Assembly (NCBI RefSeq): GCF_046630445.1
Contig: NC_092333.1
Span: forward strand, 2,628,001-2,692,000
Direction of reading: 5' to 3'
DNA: 64,000 nucleotides
From: Rutidosis leptorrhynchoides
Taxonomy: Eukaryota > Streptophyta > Magnoliopsida > Asterales > Asteraceae
Below the pieces are notes generated by a model. It saw only the letters and a program-made list of their open reading frames with translations, was not told the origin of the DNA and did no database searches. Position numbers and translations under genes: made by a program. This document shows, piece after piece, positions 63,733 through 64,000 of this stretch (positions are counted from its first letter, which is position 1; each line of letters starts with the position of its first letter).

Positions 63733-64000
63733 TCACGACACCATGTGCTCTAAATAAAATTCCCTAATTGGCCTTGGACTAAAGCAATCACAATGATTGC
63801 ATATAACTATGTTAAATTGCTTATGTGCCTTAAGGTTACGTCTAACCGATGAATTATCCTCACAATTAAATTTCTTTTTAATTTTCTCAATGTAGTGAGA
63901 TTGTGTAATACTGATCTTCTTTCCATTACGCTTAATCCTTATCCCAAGGATTACATCCCCCACTTCCATATCCTTCATTGAGAACTTAGATGGAAAAAAT
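63733..64000 (-). pseudogene. Ty1/copia reverse transcriptase fragment, runs off the window
   Basis: The minus frame is open from the window edge. FSMKDMEVGDVILGIRIKR and SQSHYIEKI-like residues (here TQSHYIEKI) match the C-terminal part of copia reverse transcriptase. Similarity fades below about 63830 and the frame ends at 63733. The sequence differs from the copia at 52453-56484, so it is a different family. Confidence 0.75.

Overview
The window is plant nuclear DNA, AT-rich and dominated by nested transposable elements, with a single host gene that looks intact. The LTR families (very long Tekay-type chromovirus LTRs starting TGTAGTGACCCG, TGTGACGACCC and TGTAACGACCC, and a Tat-lineage element with two RNase H domains) resemble those I know from Asteraceae. 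That placement is recognition from memory, not proof.

Layout. 1-6626: 3' part of a Tekay-like Ty3/gypsy element (plus strand, one nonsense codon) with its 3.4 kb LTR. 6627-9081: remnants of two minus-strand LTRs, one inside the other. 9082-10733: ORF1 of a LINE (minus strand), cut by the outer LTR. 10911-11428: a GAGCTCGAGC-rich palindromic repeat and a probable tRNA-derived SINE. 11738-18928: a complete minus-strand Tat element with 500 bp LTRs and target-site duplication ACAAC. It lacks gag and carries an antisense, apparently intron-containing extra ORF. 20033-22551: the host gene, a seven-exon secretory/membrane-anchored cyclophilin (CYP21-1-like) on the minus strand. 23905-61190: one plus-strand LINE spread over about 37 kb by later insertions. 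61999-63282: a decayed PIF/Harbinger (HARBI1/ALP1-like) transposase. 63733-64000: a copia reverse transcriptase fragment running off the window.

The LINE insertion series can be dated by nesting. (1) A minus-strand Tekay-like element (24695-34089) entered ORF1; one of its LTRs later received a 413 bp hAT-type MITE with an 8 bp duplication. (2) A minus-strand copia element (LTRs 37515-51684 and 57894-58950) entered the reverse transcriptase of ORF2. It is joined to a second partial copy in the arrangement LTR-internal-LTR-partial internal, and about 1.3 kb of LINE is missing beside it. (3) The youngest event is a complete 13.1 kb Tekay-like element (37969-51077) inside the copia LTR. It has 3252 bp LTRs that are nearly identical, TTTTT target duplications and an uninterrupted 1527-residue gag-pol. 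The matching uninterrupted site survives at 58341-58360.

The most unusual content is in this youngest element. Between its primer binding site and gag it carries an acidic 204-residue ORF and a host-like F-box gene (F-box plus Sel1-like C-terminal region of the At2g35280-like type) broken by one frameshift. This looks like gene capture by a chromovirus that could otherwise be active. Other points of interest are the antisense spliced ORF in the Tat element, the tandem copia arrangement, hairpin tandem repeats in one LTR, and a GC-AG intron with a 24 nt micro-exon in the cyclophilin gene.
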